Shown here: piece by piece, positions 24,024-32,605 of the stretch
How the letters are laid out: each line of letters starts with the position of its first letter
Numbering within the stretch: the first letter of the stretch is position 1
DNA from: Halobacillus aidingensis
GTDB taxonomy: Bacteria > Bacillota > Bacilli > Bacillales > Halobacillaceae
NCBI RefSeq assembly: GCF_900104185.1
Contig: NZ_FNIZ01000002.1
Span: 1 to 64,000, forward strand
Direction: 5' to 3'
DNA: 64,000 nt
Notes under the pieces: model-generated
What the model saw: only the letters and a program-made list of their open reading frames with translations
Database searches by the model: none
Told to the model about the DNA's origin: nothing
Translations under genes and position numbers: made by a program

Positions 24024-26117
24024 ATGTATGTGACAGGTCGTGAAAGGAAGATCTTAGATCGCCTGCTTGGTCAGGATGATCAAGTGACGGTGAAACAATT
24101 GGCCAAAGAGCTAGATATCAGCACAAGAACGGTGCATCGGGATTTGAAAGGGATTGAAAATATCCTGGCCGAAAGGGAATTGTCGCTTGAGAAAGAATCC
24201 GGGGGCGTCCTTTTGGTAAAAGGGCTCGTGAATCAGAAGAAAACGCTCAAGATGGAGTTAAGTCAGCAGGCCTCGGTGGATTATACGCCAGAAGAACGGC
24301 ACGTTTTGATTTTATCTAAGCTTTTGGAAACTCGTGAACCTGTCAAGCTGGTGGCGATTGCGAATGACCTTGGTGTCACGGTAGCAACGATCAGTCATGA
24401 CCTCGATAAAATTGAAGATCACCTCAAGGACTTTCAGTTGAAACTTGTTAGAAAAAGAGGCTATGGCGTCGAAGTAGTCGGAGAAGAATCAGGCATACGA
24501 GAAGCCATTAGTCAATTAATTATGACCCATATGAATGAGCTTGATTTTTTCACAATGGTGAGGCAGAACATCCATGAGGGGAATCAAGTGGTTGAAGATT
24601 CTTTATCCGGACAGCTGCTGGACATCGTTAATAAAGAAACTCTTGCACTTATTGAACATCACGTCGATGAGTTGCGGAAGGATTTATCGTATCCTCTGGC
24701 GGATAGTGCTTACATTGCGTTGGTCGTGCACCTTGCTTTAGCGATTGAACGCATGCAGCAAGGGGAAAAGATTCATATTGATGAAACACAGTTGGAAAAG
24801 CTCCGTGCTACGAAAGAGTATTCTTTTGCAGAGGATTTGATCGAACAATTAGCAGGTGCGTTTCAACTCTCTATACCAGAAGCTGAAACAGGTCATATTA
24901 CGATGCATTTAATGGGGGCGAAGGCGAGGTACAATCGTGATTCTTTGCTCGAAGAATCAAGTATGAGCATTGCGTTTAAAGCGAAACAGCTGATCGCAAA
25001 AGTCTCCCGGCGTGTAGGGATAGACTTCAACGAGTATGACCGTTTATTGAATGACCTTGTCGTTCACTTGAAACCAAGTGTTTACCGTTTACAGCATAAC
25101 ATGGATATCGAAAACTCATTTACTGATCAAATGGAAGAAGATTATCCTGTTTTGTTCGAAGAAGTGGAAAAGTCGCTTCAGGAAGTATTTCCAGGATTGC
25201 ATTTTCCCCGTGAAGAAACCGCTTTTATCGTGATGCATTTTGCATCTGCGCTTCTGAACATGGAAGGTGTGTCTGGAATCAATGTCCTTGTCGTCTGTTC
25301 CAGTGGAATCGGCACGGCCAAAATTCTGGCTGCCAAACTGAAGAAGAAGTTCAACGAAATTGAACAGATTGAACATCATTCTCTGTTTGATCTTAAGGGA
25401 ATGGATATTTCGCAATATGACTTGATCGTATCAACCATTCGTCTTGTTGATGTAGAGGCATACGTCCAAGTGAGTCCTGTGTTACCTCAAAAGGATATTC
25501 ACAAAATCGAGCATGCGATCAGAAGAGTGCGTGTGACGAAACAATTGAAAAAGCCGGTTATGGTACAGAAGGGCGAAGATGAAAAGTCGTTCCGGGCCAT
25601 TCAAGCGAAGGTCGGGGCTTATGAACGCTATGCCCGTAACATTAGTAAGGTTCTTGACCACCTGCATGTGACGAATATAAAAGCTACTCATGTGGATGGT
25701 GCACTGGATCAGGCGGTTCACCATTTGAAAGAGGCCGGGGCAGTTTCTGAAGTGGACGACATCGTTGACCATTTGCTGGAACGGGAAAAAATCGGAGGAC
25801 TAGGAATTCCGGAGACAAGCCTTGCGCTTTATCATGCGAGAAGCTCTTCCATCGACCAACCTTCCTTTTCTGTTCATATTTTAGATGACCCCTTGAAGGT
25901 TGAAGGAATGGATGGCGAGGAGATGGTCATCAAAACGGTGCTGCTCATGCTCGCACCTGAAGCGCCGAGTCAAGAAGGATTGGAAACGTTGAGCTTCATT
26001 AGTTCTCTCATTATAGAAGATGAAGAGTGCACGTCGATCTTAGAATCTGAAAATGAGGAAAAAATCCTTCATTATTTAGCAAACCAACTTTATATATTTT
26101 TAAAATCTAAAGGATAA
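24024..26117 (+). CDS. mtlR: Mannitol operon activator MtlR
   Basis: A 697-aa PTS-regulated DNA-binding activator. Layout: N-terminal HTH (about 5-60, TVKQLAKELDISTRTVHRDL), a second winged HTH (about 85-150), two PRD domains (about 185-400), a GatB-like EIIB domain beginning NVLVVCSSGIGTAK near residue 420, and a C-terminal EIIA domain with LALYHARSSS near 610. Phosphorylation of PRD, EIIB and EIIA residues by HPr and MtlA/MtlF would set its activity. The ATG at 24024 follows AAGGAGG. It probably acts at 21903-21925. Confidence 0.93.
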   Translation: MYVTGRERKILDRLLGQDDQVTVKQLAKELDISTRTVHRDLKGIENILAERELSLEKESGGVLLVKGLVNQKKTLKMELSQQASVDYTPEERHVLILSKLLETREPVKLVAIANDLGVTVATISHDLDKIEDHLKDFQLKLVRKRGYGVEVVGEESGIREAISQLIMTHMNELDFFTMVRQNIHEGNQVVEDSLSGQLLDIVNKETLALIEHHVDELRKDLSYPLADSAYIALVVHLALAIERMQQGEKIHIDETQLEKLRATKEYSFAEDLIEQLAGAFQLSIPEAETGHITMHLMGAKARYNRDSLLEESSMSIAFKAKQLIAKVSRRVGIDFNEYDRLLNDLVVHLKPSVYRLQHNMDIENSFTDQMEEDYPVLFEEVEKSLQEVFPGLHFPREETAFIVMHFASALLNMEGVSGINVLVVCSSGIGTAKILAAKLKKKFNEIEQIEHHSLFDLKGMDISQYDLIVSTIRLVDVEAYVQVSPVLPQKDIHKIEHAIRRVRVTKQLKKPVMVQKGEDEKSFRAIQAKVGAYERYARNISKVLDHLHVTNIKATHVDGALDQAVHHLKEAGAVSEVDDIVDHLLEREKIGGLGIPETSLALYHARSSSIDQPSFSVHILDDPLKVEGMDGEEMVIKTVLLMLAPEAPSQEGLETLSFISSLIIEDEECTSILESENEEKILHYLANQLYIFLKSKG

Positions 26118-26130
26118 GGGAGTTTTTATC

Positions 26131-26568
26131 ATGTCTACAAACATTTTGAAAAAGGAAAACATCGAACTGAACAAAAGTCTAGCAACGAAAGAAGAAGCGA
26201 TCCGCTATGTTGGTGGCATTTTGAACAAACAAGGGTATGTGGATGGAGCATACATTGAAGAAATGCTGAAGCGTGAAGAAATCACTTCTACATTCATGGG
26301 GAACTTCGTAGCCATTCCTCACGGGACAGAGGAAGCGAAAAAGTCTGTTAACGAAACAGGAATTTCTGTCGTCACTGTACCGGAAGGCGTCGATTTCGGA
26401 GGTGGCAATATCGTCAAGCTTCTGATCGGAATTGCTGGTAAAGGGGATGAGCATTTGGAAATCCTTTCTCAAATCGCTATCGTTTGTTCTGAAGAGGAGA
26501 ATGTTGAAAAGTTGATTGCAGCGGAAACGAAAGAAGAAGTTCTTCAAACGTTCAGCGAGGTGGAGTAA
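26131..26568 (+). CDS. mtlF: Mannitol PTS EIIA component
   Basis: A 145-aa cytosolic phosphocarrier passing phosphate from HPr to the EIIB domain of MtlA. The active-site histidine is His64 in FVAIPHGTEEAK, and the fold matches EIIA-Mtl/Fru. It starts 13 bp after mtlR with a good AAGGGAG site, and its stop lies one base before mtlD. Confidence 0.93.
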   Translation: MSTNILKKENIELNKSLATKEEAIRYVGGILNKQGYVDGAYIEEMLKREEITSTFMGNFVAIPHGTEEAKKSVNETGISVVTVPEGVDFGGGNIVKLLIGIAGKGDEHLEILSQIAIVCSEEENVEKLIAAETKEEVLQTFSEVE

Positions 26569-26569
26569 G

Positions 26570-27715
26570 ATGAGAGCTGTTCATTTCGGAGCAGGAAATA
26601 TAGGGCGGGGTTTTATTGGCGCGCTTCTCGATCAGTCCGGCTATGAGACAGTTTTTGTTGATGTGAATGAAGCGCTGATTGATCTATTGAATGAGCGCAA
26701 TCAGTACCATGTGGAATTGGCTGGCGCCGATTCTACAATTGAGGTTAAGAATGTCAGTGGGTTGAATAGTATGAAACAGCCACATGAGGTGGTGGAAGCG
26801 CTCGTTCATGCGGATCTTGTCACGACCGCCGTTGGACCTAATATCCTTCCTGTCATTTCAAAGCTTCTTGCAGAAGGATTAGAAAAGCGCATGAAGGAAC
26901 AAGCGGGACCTTTGAATGTCATCGCTTGTGAAAACATGATCGGCGGATCCGAAGCGTTGAAACAGCATGTGCTTGAAAACATGGATGAGTCCTTGCATGA
27001 GCGATTGGTAGACTTGATCGGATTTCCAAATGCAGCCGTGGACAGGATAGTCCCCGACCAGCACAATGAAGATCCTTTGACCGTTAAAGTTGAACCTTAT
27101 TATGAATGGGTAGTAGAAACGCCTGCCATCAAAGGGGTGCAGCCGGAAGTGGAAGGAATCACCTATGTAGAGGATCTTACTCCGTATATTGAACGAAAGT
27201 TGTTCACGGTCAATACAGGTCACGCAGCGACTGCATATCTTGGAAGCTATTATGGACATTCCACAATCAAAGAAGCGATGGATGACCCTATAGTTAAGGA
27301 GAAAGTGGAAGGCGCGTTGAAGGAAACAGGTGCTGTGCTCATAGAAAAGTATGGATTTGACAAGGTGCAGCATGAAGGCTATGTGGACAAGATCATCAAC
27401 CGTTTCTTGAACCCGGACTTGTCGGATGAAGTTACACGTGTAGGACGTGGCCCGATCCGTAAGCTTGGACCGAAAGACCGTCTTGTACGTCCAGCTGTCG
27501 AATATTTAGAACGAGTAGAAGAGGATCCGCATTATTTAGTAGAAGTGATTGCAGCTGCATTAAGTTACAAAAATGAAGCAGACTCTGAAGCGAAAGAGCT
27601 GCAGGAGAAAGTCTTAGACCATGGCCCTACAGCTGCTTTTAAGGATATCTCCGAACTAAATGCTAATCACCGCTTAGTCCAATTGGTAGAACAAAAGTAT
27701 AAAGAGATGAACTAA
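26570..27715 (+). CDS. mtlD: Mannitol-1-phosphate 5-dehydrogenase
   Basis: A 381-aa polyol dehydrogenase oxidising mannitol-1-phosphate to fructose-6-phosphate with NAD+. The Rossmann motif GAGNIGRGFIG starts at residue 7. Catalytic-domain features include KLFTVNTGHAATAYLG and the GRGPIRKLGPKDRL segment. The ATG at 26570, one base after mtlF, uses the GAGGTGGAG at the end of mtlF as ribosome site. It is the last gene of the mtl locus. Confidence 0.95.
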   Translation: MRAVHFGAGNIGRGFIGALLDQSGYETVFVDVNEALIDLLNERNQYHVELAGADSTIEVKNVSGLNSMKQPHEVVEALVHADLVTTAVGPNILPVISKLLAEGLEKRMKEQAGPLNVIACENMIGGSEALKQHVLENMDESLHERLVDLIGFPNAAVDRIVPDQHNEDPLTVKVEPYYEWVVETPAIKGVQPEVEGITYVEDLTPYIERKLFTVNTGHAATAYLGSYYGHSTIKEAMDDPIVKEKVEGALKETGAVLIEKYGFDKVQHEGYVDKIINRFLNPDLSDEVTRVGRGPIRKLGPKDRLVRPAVEYLERVEEDPHYLVEVIAAALSYKNEADSEAKELQEKVLDHGPTAAFKDISELNANHRLVQLVEQKYKEMN

Positions 27716-27718
27716 CAT

Positions 27719-27760
27719 AACGAAAGATCCCCACAGGAAATCCTGTGGGGATCTTTCGTT
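27719..27760 (+). terminator. Terminator of the mannitol locus
   Basis: A perfect 19-bp stem with a 4-base loop directly follows the mtlD stop. Confidence 0.85.
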
Positions 27761-27846
27761 ATCCACGAATGGAAAGCCTTTGAATAGGGTGCATGCATGG
27801 GAAATATTGGTGTACCAGGTCATACAAATTATTCCATCTATACACA

Positions 27847-27883
27847 AAAAAGCAGCCCTGAGCTTTTCTGATAAGCTCGGGCT
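27847..27883 (-). terminator. Terminator of the FhuF-like gene
   Basis: On the minus strand AGCCCGAGCTT pairs with AAGCTCAGGGCT, followed by GCTTTTTTG. It starts at the stop codon. Confidence 0.8.
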
Positions 27884-28627
27884 TTATTTGATGCGGTCGT
27901 CGCGCTCTTCGTCGGGGATGAGAGGGCAGGTGGGGCAGCATTTGGCTTTGTCTGCGTCATGAAGCATGTATTTCATGCAGCAGTGACGTCTGACATAGGT
28001 TTCTTTTCCGTTGTCCGCCTGGTAAAAGCGGAATTTGAAATGCAGCGGGTTTCGCTTGTTTTCCTTGAACAGTTCATGGGTGGTGAACCAGCGGAAGACG
28101 GTCTCTGTCCATTCATCTGCCTGGTCTTTCACAAGGACGCACTTTCGTTGATGGAGGTTGTGAGAGACGATGGAACGCATGTGTGTCGTCTTACACTTGG
28201 ACACTTGTGCGACGGTTTGGAACAATGGTTGCAAGTGCTGAGTAATGAACGTGTGAATTGATTCTTTTACTTCTTCTTCAGGCAAGTCCGCGATTTTGTG
28301 AACGGCATCCTCGTCTACGATATAATTCATGGCATTTTTTTCTTTTAGCTCAATGCAGATATTTTCAGGACTTGCATCAATGACGACCCCATGTCTGATC
28401 ATCGTCTCAAACAAACCCATGGTGAGAACGGAATACATTTTTCCGAATAGCAAACCAGTGATGGCCAAGTTCGGGGCATTCAGCTGGTCCTTTTGTTTCG
28501 TCAGTAATTCTTTCATCGCTTTTTTATTTTGAATGAGATCATCGACTTTGTAATGAGAACGGTCCTTGTACTCAGAACCAACAAAGATGCGATGATCGTT
28601 CTGAATTTGTTCGAATACACGTTTCAT
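27884..28627 (-). CDS. FhuF-type 2Fe-2S ferric-siderophore reductase
   Basis: A 247-aa cytoplasmic protein. The C-terminus carries a cysteine cluster, CCMKYMLHDADKAKCCPTC, resembling the unusual 2Fe-2S site of FhuF (adjacent cysteines plus a C-x2-C). FhuF reduces Fe(III) in imported hydroxamate or carboxylate siderophores to release iron. The preceding helical domain is as in ferric-reductase-like transporter-associated proteins. It is divergent from the NIS synthetase genes and has a Fur-box-like site over its promoter, consistent with an iron role. One cysteine more than the classical CC-x10-C-x2-C count is present. Confidence 0.75.
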   Translation of the reverse strand: MKRVFEQIQNDHRIFVGSEYKDRSHYKVDDLIQNKKAMKELLTKQKDQLNAPNLAITGLLFGKMYSVLTMGLFETMIRHGVVIDASPENICIELKEKNAMNYIVDEDAVHKIADLPEEEVKESIHTFITQHLQPLFQTVAQVSKCKTTHMRSIVSHNLHQRKCVLVKDQADEWTETVFRWFTTHELFKENKRNPLHFKFRFYQADNGKETYVRRHCCMKYMLHDADKAKCCPTCPLIPDEERDDRIK

Positions 28628-28661
28628 TTCGATGTCTCCCGTTTGTAAGCTTTATTTTTGC

Positions 28662-28676
28662 TGATAACTGTTTTCA
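28662..28676. promoter_or_regulatory. Fur-box-like site
   Basis: TGATAACTGTTTTCA matches 11 of 14 informative positions of the Bacillus Fur 7-1-7 motif TGATAATNATTATCA. It lies immediately downstream of the -10 of the minus-strand fhuF promoter, a repressing position. Confidence 0.55.
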
Positions 28677-28705
28677 ATTATAAAATAAAACCAAACATAC
28701 AACAA
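28677..28705 (-). promoter_or_regulatory. Promoter of the FhuF-like gene
   Basis: On the minus strand TTGTTG (28705-28700) and TATAAT (28682-28677) are separated by 17 bases. Confidence 0.65.
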
Positions 28706-28779
28706 CTGAAGAAGCATAATGGACATGGACTTGGGAGTAAGCTAAGGTTATGAACACAAGTAGGTCCGATTATGATTCG

Positions 28780-28808
28780 TTGTTTTAGGGAATAGACAGA
28801 TTTACAAT
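28780..28808 (+). promoter_or_regulatory. Promoter of the NIS synthetase operon
   Basis: TTGTTT (28780-28785) and TACAAT (28803-28808) are separated by 17 bases, about 31 bp before the first synthetase ATG. No second Fur box is obvious at this promoter by eye. Confidence 0.5.
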
Positions 28809-28839
28809 ACAATATCATTCCTCCACGGAGGTGAACAAA

Positions 28840-30672
28840 ATGGAAGCCATGAATTTAATAAAAAAGAAATTACCGGGTTATGAATCAACATTTTTAGAAA
28901 ATGTAAAAAAAGCGGATACTCTTACTTTACATCAACTGATTCAAGCGATTTTTCGGGAGCGTGTCGTTCCCTATGAATGGAGGAACCGTAAAAATACATT
29001 GGTTCTTTTAGTAAACGATGGAGAACTTCACGTACCTGTTTCTAATCTTTACATATTTCAACACATCGATATTGATGGAGACATAAGGTTTGTGGATCAA
29101 GAGGGAAATCAATCCTTGGTCGATAAGTCCGAAACTTGCTTAGAACTGCTTTTCCCGGGAAATAATCGATCTGATTTTTATAAAGAAATCCTGAACAGTG
29201 TGACGAATCTGGCTCTGGCACTTACAGTAGCGGAGCATAGAAGAAGACAAATCGGAAACCTGGCAGAAGATGCGTTTTCTTATGCAGCTTCTCAAAAGAG
29301 CCCGCTGACTTTTTTTGAACAGTGGGTCATCCAAGGGCATACCATTCACCCATGCAGTCGAACAAGAATGGGCCTGACACCTGAGGATGTCGCCCGGTAC
29401 GCTCCAGAATGGCAAGGGAAACCAGGCGTACTGCCACTGCTTGTTCATAAAGACCGATATCATATGACTTCAAAAAATGGTGAAAGCATGAAGTCCATCC
29501 TTTTGCAGGAATACCCGCAGTTTGAAAAAGCATTCCAACACGTCTGTAAAACTCATGATGTAGTTGAGGAAGACTATGAAATTATTCCCATCCATCCATG
29601 GCAATGGGAACACACCATCACAAAATATTATAAGGATGATTTGGAAGAAAAATTACTAATTCCGGTCAATGAATTCACGATCCCGACATCCGCACTGATT
29701 TCTTTCCGGTCGCTTGCACCTCTGGACGATCGGACCAAGCATCACATTAAAACGGCTGTCAATGTACAGATGACGAGCGCGGTTCGAACCGTTTCAGCGG
29801 CATCGACTAAAAACGGTCCCACATTATCCCGACTCTTGCAAACGATCTTCTGTCGTGATGAGGATCTATCACGCTCACTTTCCATCATGGGAGAGGAGGT
29901 CGGTATTCATTATAAGCCCTATCAAGAAGAGAGCCAGAATTTCCTGCAGAAAAATGCGGCGGCGATTTTACGAGAAAATCCAGAGAAAGATTTGGGAGGG
30001 GATGAGGTAGCGCTGCCAGCAGCTTCTTTGCTTGCGCCTTCGCCATTTTCAGGAAAGCTGGTCGTAGAAGAAGTGGCGGCAGCCTATCCTTCACCTGAAG
30101 CATTCATCTATGACTATGCCAAGACGGTACTGCCCGGTGTGCTTACGTTGATTACGAAATATGGCATCAGCATGGAGGCCCATCTCCAGAATTGTGTCGT
30201 TATTTTTGAAAAAGGGAAGCCTAAAAAGGCGGTCCTCCGTGATTACGGAGGCATCCGGATCATGAACGAACGCTTAGAACAGTATTTTGACCAACAGCCG
30301 ATCGATCCAAGCACGAATTTATTGACAAAAGATCGGTCTGAGTTATTGGATGTGTTCTCCCATGCGCTTTTCCATAATCATTTAGGGGAGATTATCGTCG
30401 CGCTCGCTAGACGAAAAGCTGTCAGTGAGAAAGTGATGTGGAGTAAAGTCGAGCAGGTGATCCACGAAACGTATGAACATATGAAAGAGGATAAACAAAT
30501 TCTAACGGAAGCCCTGTTAGATAAAGAGGAGATTCTCACGAAACCGACGAAGATGAAGGCCCTCGTGAATATGCGGTTGTCTGATCAATATACGGAAAAT
30601 CTTTATGTGGAAATCCCTCATCCTTTTGCTGAAAGAAAAGAGGTGAAACAAAATGATCCTGCCCTTAACTGA
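28840..30672 (+). CDS. IucA/IucC (NIS) siderophore synthetase, first copy
   Basis: A 610-aa ATP-dependent NRPS-independent siderophore synthetase, condensing a carboxylic acid (usually citrate or a citryl derivative) with an amine or hydroxylamine. Family motifs are GHTIHPCSRTRMG, HPWQWEHTI, ISFRSLAP followed by VNVQMTSAVRTVS, MEAHLQNCVV and RDYGGIRIMNERL. A FhuF-like C-terminal segment has HNHLGEII. The usual Lys in HP-x-x-K-x-R is Arg here. The ATG at 28840 has CGGAGGTG 7 bases upstream. It overlaps the second synthetase by 20 bp, indicating coupled expression. Confidence 0.9.
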   Translation: MEAMNLIKKKLPGYESTFLENVKKADTLTLHQLIQAIFRERVVPYEWRNRKNTLVLLVNDGELHVPVSNLYIFQHIDIDGDIRFVDQEGNQSLVDKSETCLELLFPGNNRSDFYKEILNSVTNLALALTVAEHRRRQIGNLAEDAFSYAASQKSPLTFFEQWVIQGHTIHPCSRTRMGLTPEDVARYAPEWQGKPGVLPLLVHKDRYHMTSKNGESMKSILLQEYPQFEKAFQHVCKTHDVVEEDYEIIPIHPWQWEHTITKYYKDDLEEKLLIPVNEFTIPTSALISFRSLAPLDDRTKHHIKTAVNVQMTSAVRTVSAASTKNGPTLSRLLQTIFCRDEDLSRSLSIMGEEVGIHYKPYQEESQNFLQKNAAAILRENPEKDLGGDEVALPAASLLAPSPFSGKLVVEEVAAAYPSPEAFIYDYAKTVLPGVLTLITKYGISMEAHLQNCVVIFEKGKPKKAVLRDYGGIRIMNERLEQYFDQQPIDPSTNLLTKDRSELLDVFSHALFHNHLGEIIVALARRKAVSEKVMWSKVEQVIHETYEHMKEDKQILTEALLDKEEILTKPTKMKALVNMRLSDQYTENLYVEIPHPFAERKEVKQNDPALN

Positions 30673-32584
30673 ACGTATGAACGCGCGAAATCCTGGTTTG
30701 CATAAAGAAGAAGACCAAGCATTTCAATTCTTGAATAGCGCTTATCCTGCTTATACTGCACGTTTCTTTGAATGCCGGGCTGAAGCAAGAAAAGGCATCC
30801 TGTTGAAGCTTGCCAATTCCATTATTCGTGAAAATATTGATGACCTTTATTCCGGTGCTATTCCTATGGATGGTGAAAATTCATATTTAGGTAGAACCAT
30901 TTTTGAAGGCGGAGATTCTCCACTAGAGAAAGACCGAACATATTTGCTGGTACAAAAGCAGGGGAACAAAATCTTATTCCCGGTTTTAAACAGATCGGCT
31001 TTCCGCTTTGTTGAAGTGGATGTGCCATTGCTGGTTGAAGGGCGAGGCGTCCGTCCTGTATCTTCCGCATCAGAGCTTGTGTTTCTTTTGTTTAAAAAGG
31101 AAGACTACCCAAATCGGGACACATTTGTACTGGAATTGAACAATGGAACGGCAAATCTTGCGCTCGCTCTAACTTTTCATGAGGAATGGAAACAGGCGGT
31201 ACGCACGGAAGCTGCGAACCTTGAGGTGGAAACATCTATTGATTATGTGTTGGAAAAAGGGGAGGACGCCCATTTATTTTTCGAACAGCTTGTCGTTGAA
31301 GGGCACCATCTTCATCCTGGGGCTAAGACGAAAATCGGATTAACCTATGAAGATACATTCCGGTACTCCCCGGAATTTCATCAGACGTTTCCCATCCGTC
31401 TGGCTGCCGTTAAGAATACATTGGTATTGAGCACTGGAACAACGTTCGAATCCAGTTTTCCAGAAACCGCTGAGGCAGGGAAAAAGGAGTTAAAGGATCG
31501 TGGATACGTGGAGGATTCGTATACGATTTTACCTGTGCACCCCTGGCAGTTTGAACATGCGATCCCTGAGATTTATCAAAAGGAAATCGAGGATGAAGAA
31601 GTAATCCTTTTATCTTCAAGACCTATGGGTGCAGAGGCGACTTCTTCGTTCCGGACGGTAGCTCCTAAAAGGAAAGAAGCTCCTGTGTTGAAGCTTGCTG
31701 TGAACAGCCAGATGACGTCGACCGTCCGTTCGATTTCCACACAGACAGCGATGAACTCCACCGTTTTTTCAAAAATGATGGAGGAAATCAAAGATAGAGA
31801 GCCTCATTTGCATTCCTTTGTCCCCTTAAATGAATGGGGCGGGGCCGCTTTCCGATCTGAAGAACGGTTGAAAAGCCGTAATTTGACGATGTTAATTCGT
31901 GAATCTCTTCATCCGCATCTGGAAGAAGGGGAAGTGGCGGTTGCTGGGATGAGCTTGTACGCGCAATCCCCGATCAGTGGTTTGACAATCCTTCATGAGC
32001 TTGTCCAGGAATTTGAGACGAAACACCATCTCAGTCGGACCGAAGCGGCCAAAGAGTTTTTCTGTCATTATATACAAAAGGTGCTCCCGGGTTATATGAC
32101 GATGATGGTCAAGTATGGAGTGGCATTGGAGGGGCATCTGCAGAACAGCCTGCCTGTGTTCAAGAATGGACGATTGACCCGATTCTTTTTCCGGGACTGG
32201 GGAGGAGCAAGGGTTTATGCGGAACGTCTTCGGAATCAAGGGATTTCTCCGAAGTTCGCCGCTGATTCGGTCAGTGTGACGAATGATCGTTCTCAGGTGC
32301 ATAACAAGTTGTATTACACCGTTTTTCAAAACCATTTGGGAGAAATCATCCGTCAGCTCGTCACATATTCCGGACTGCCGGAAGAAACATTTTGGATGGA
32401 AGTAAAAAGAGTGGTAAAGGAAGAGTTGGATCGATTGTCTCTGGTGGATGATTTAGCCGTCCAAGTAGCAGAAGATCGAACGTTTCTATTCCAGCCGACC
32501 GTCATGCATAAGTCATTGACCCAAATGAGGCTGAGCAATAGTAAAGGGGACGCTTACACGGAAGTGCCGAACCCTTTAGCTTGA
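30653..32584 (+). CDS. IucA/IucC (NIS) siderophore synthetase, second copy
   Basis: A 643-aa synthetase of the same family with the more canonical motif GHHLHPGAKTKIG. It also has HPWQFEHAI, SSFRTVAP, LAVNSQMTSTVRSIS, LEGHLQNSL, FRDWGGARVYAERL and NHLGEIIRQL. Two NIS enzymes in tandem usually add the two arms of a citrate-based siderophore in sequence. A ribosome site AAGAGGTGA lies inside the end of the first gene. The type (A, B or C) of each enzyme cannot be decided by eye. Confidence 0.9.
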   Translation: MILPLTERMNARNPGLHKEEDQAFQFLNSAYPAYTARFFECRAEARKGILLKLANSIIRENIDDLYSGAIPMDGENSYLGRTIFEGGDSPLEKDRTYLLVQKQGNKILFPVLNRSAFRFVEVDVPLLVEGRGVRPVSSASELVFLLFKKEDYPNRDTFVLELNNGTANLALALTFHEEWKQAVRTEAANLEVETSIDYVLEKGEDAHLFFEQLVVEGHHLHPGAKTKIGLTYEDTFRYSPEFHQTFPIRLAAVKNTLVLSTGTTFESSFPETAEAGKKELKDRGYVEDSYTILPVHPWQFEHAIPEIYQKEIEDEEVILLSSRPMGAEATSSFRTVAPKRKEAPVLKLAVNSQMTSTVRSISTQTAMNSTVFSKMMEEIKDREPHLHSFVPLNEWGGAAFRSEERLKSRNLTMLIRESLHPHLEEGEVAVAGMSLYAQSPISGLTILHELVQEFETKHHLSRTEAAKEFFCHYIQKVLPGYMTMMVKYGVALEGHLQNSLPVFKNGRLTRFFFRDWGGARVYAERLRNQGISPKFAADSVSVTNDRSQVHNKLYYTVFQNHLGEIIRQLVTYSGLPEETFWMEVKRVVKEELDRLSLVDDLAVQVAEDRTFLFQPTVMHKSLTQMRLSNSKGDAYTEVPNPLA

Positions 32585-32605
32585 AGAAAGTGTGAGGATG
32601 TAGCC

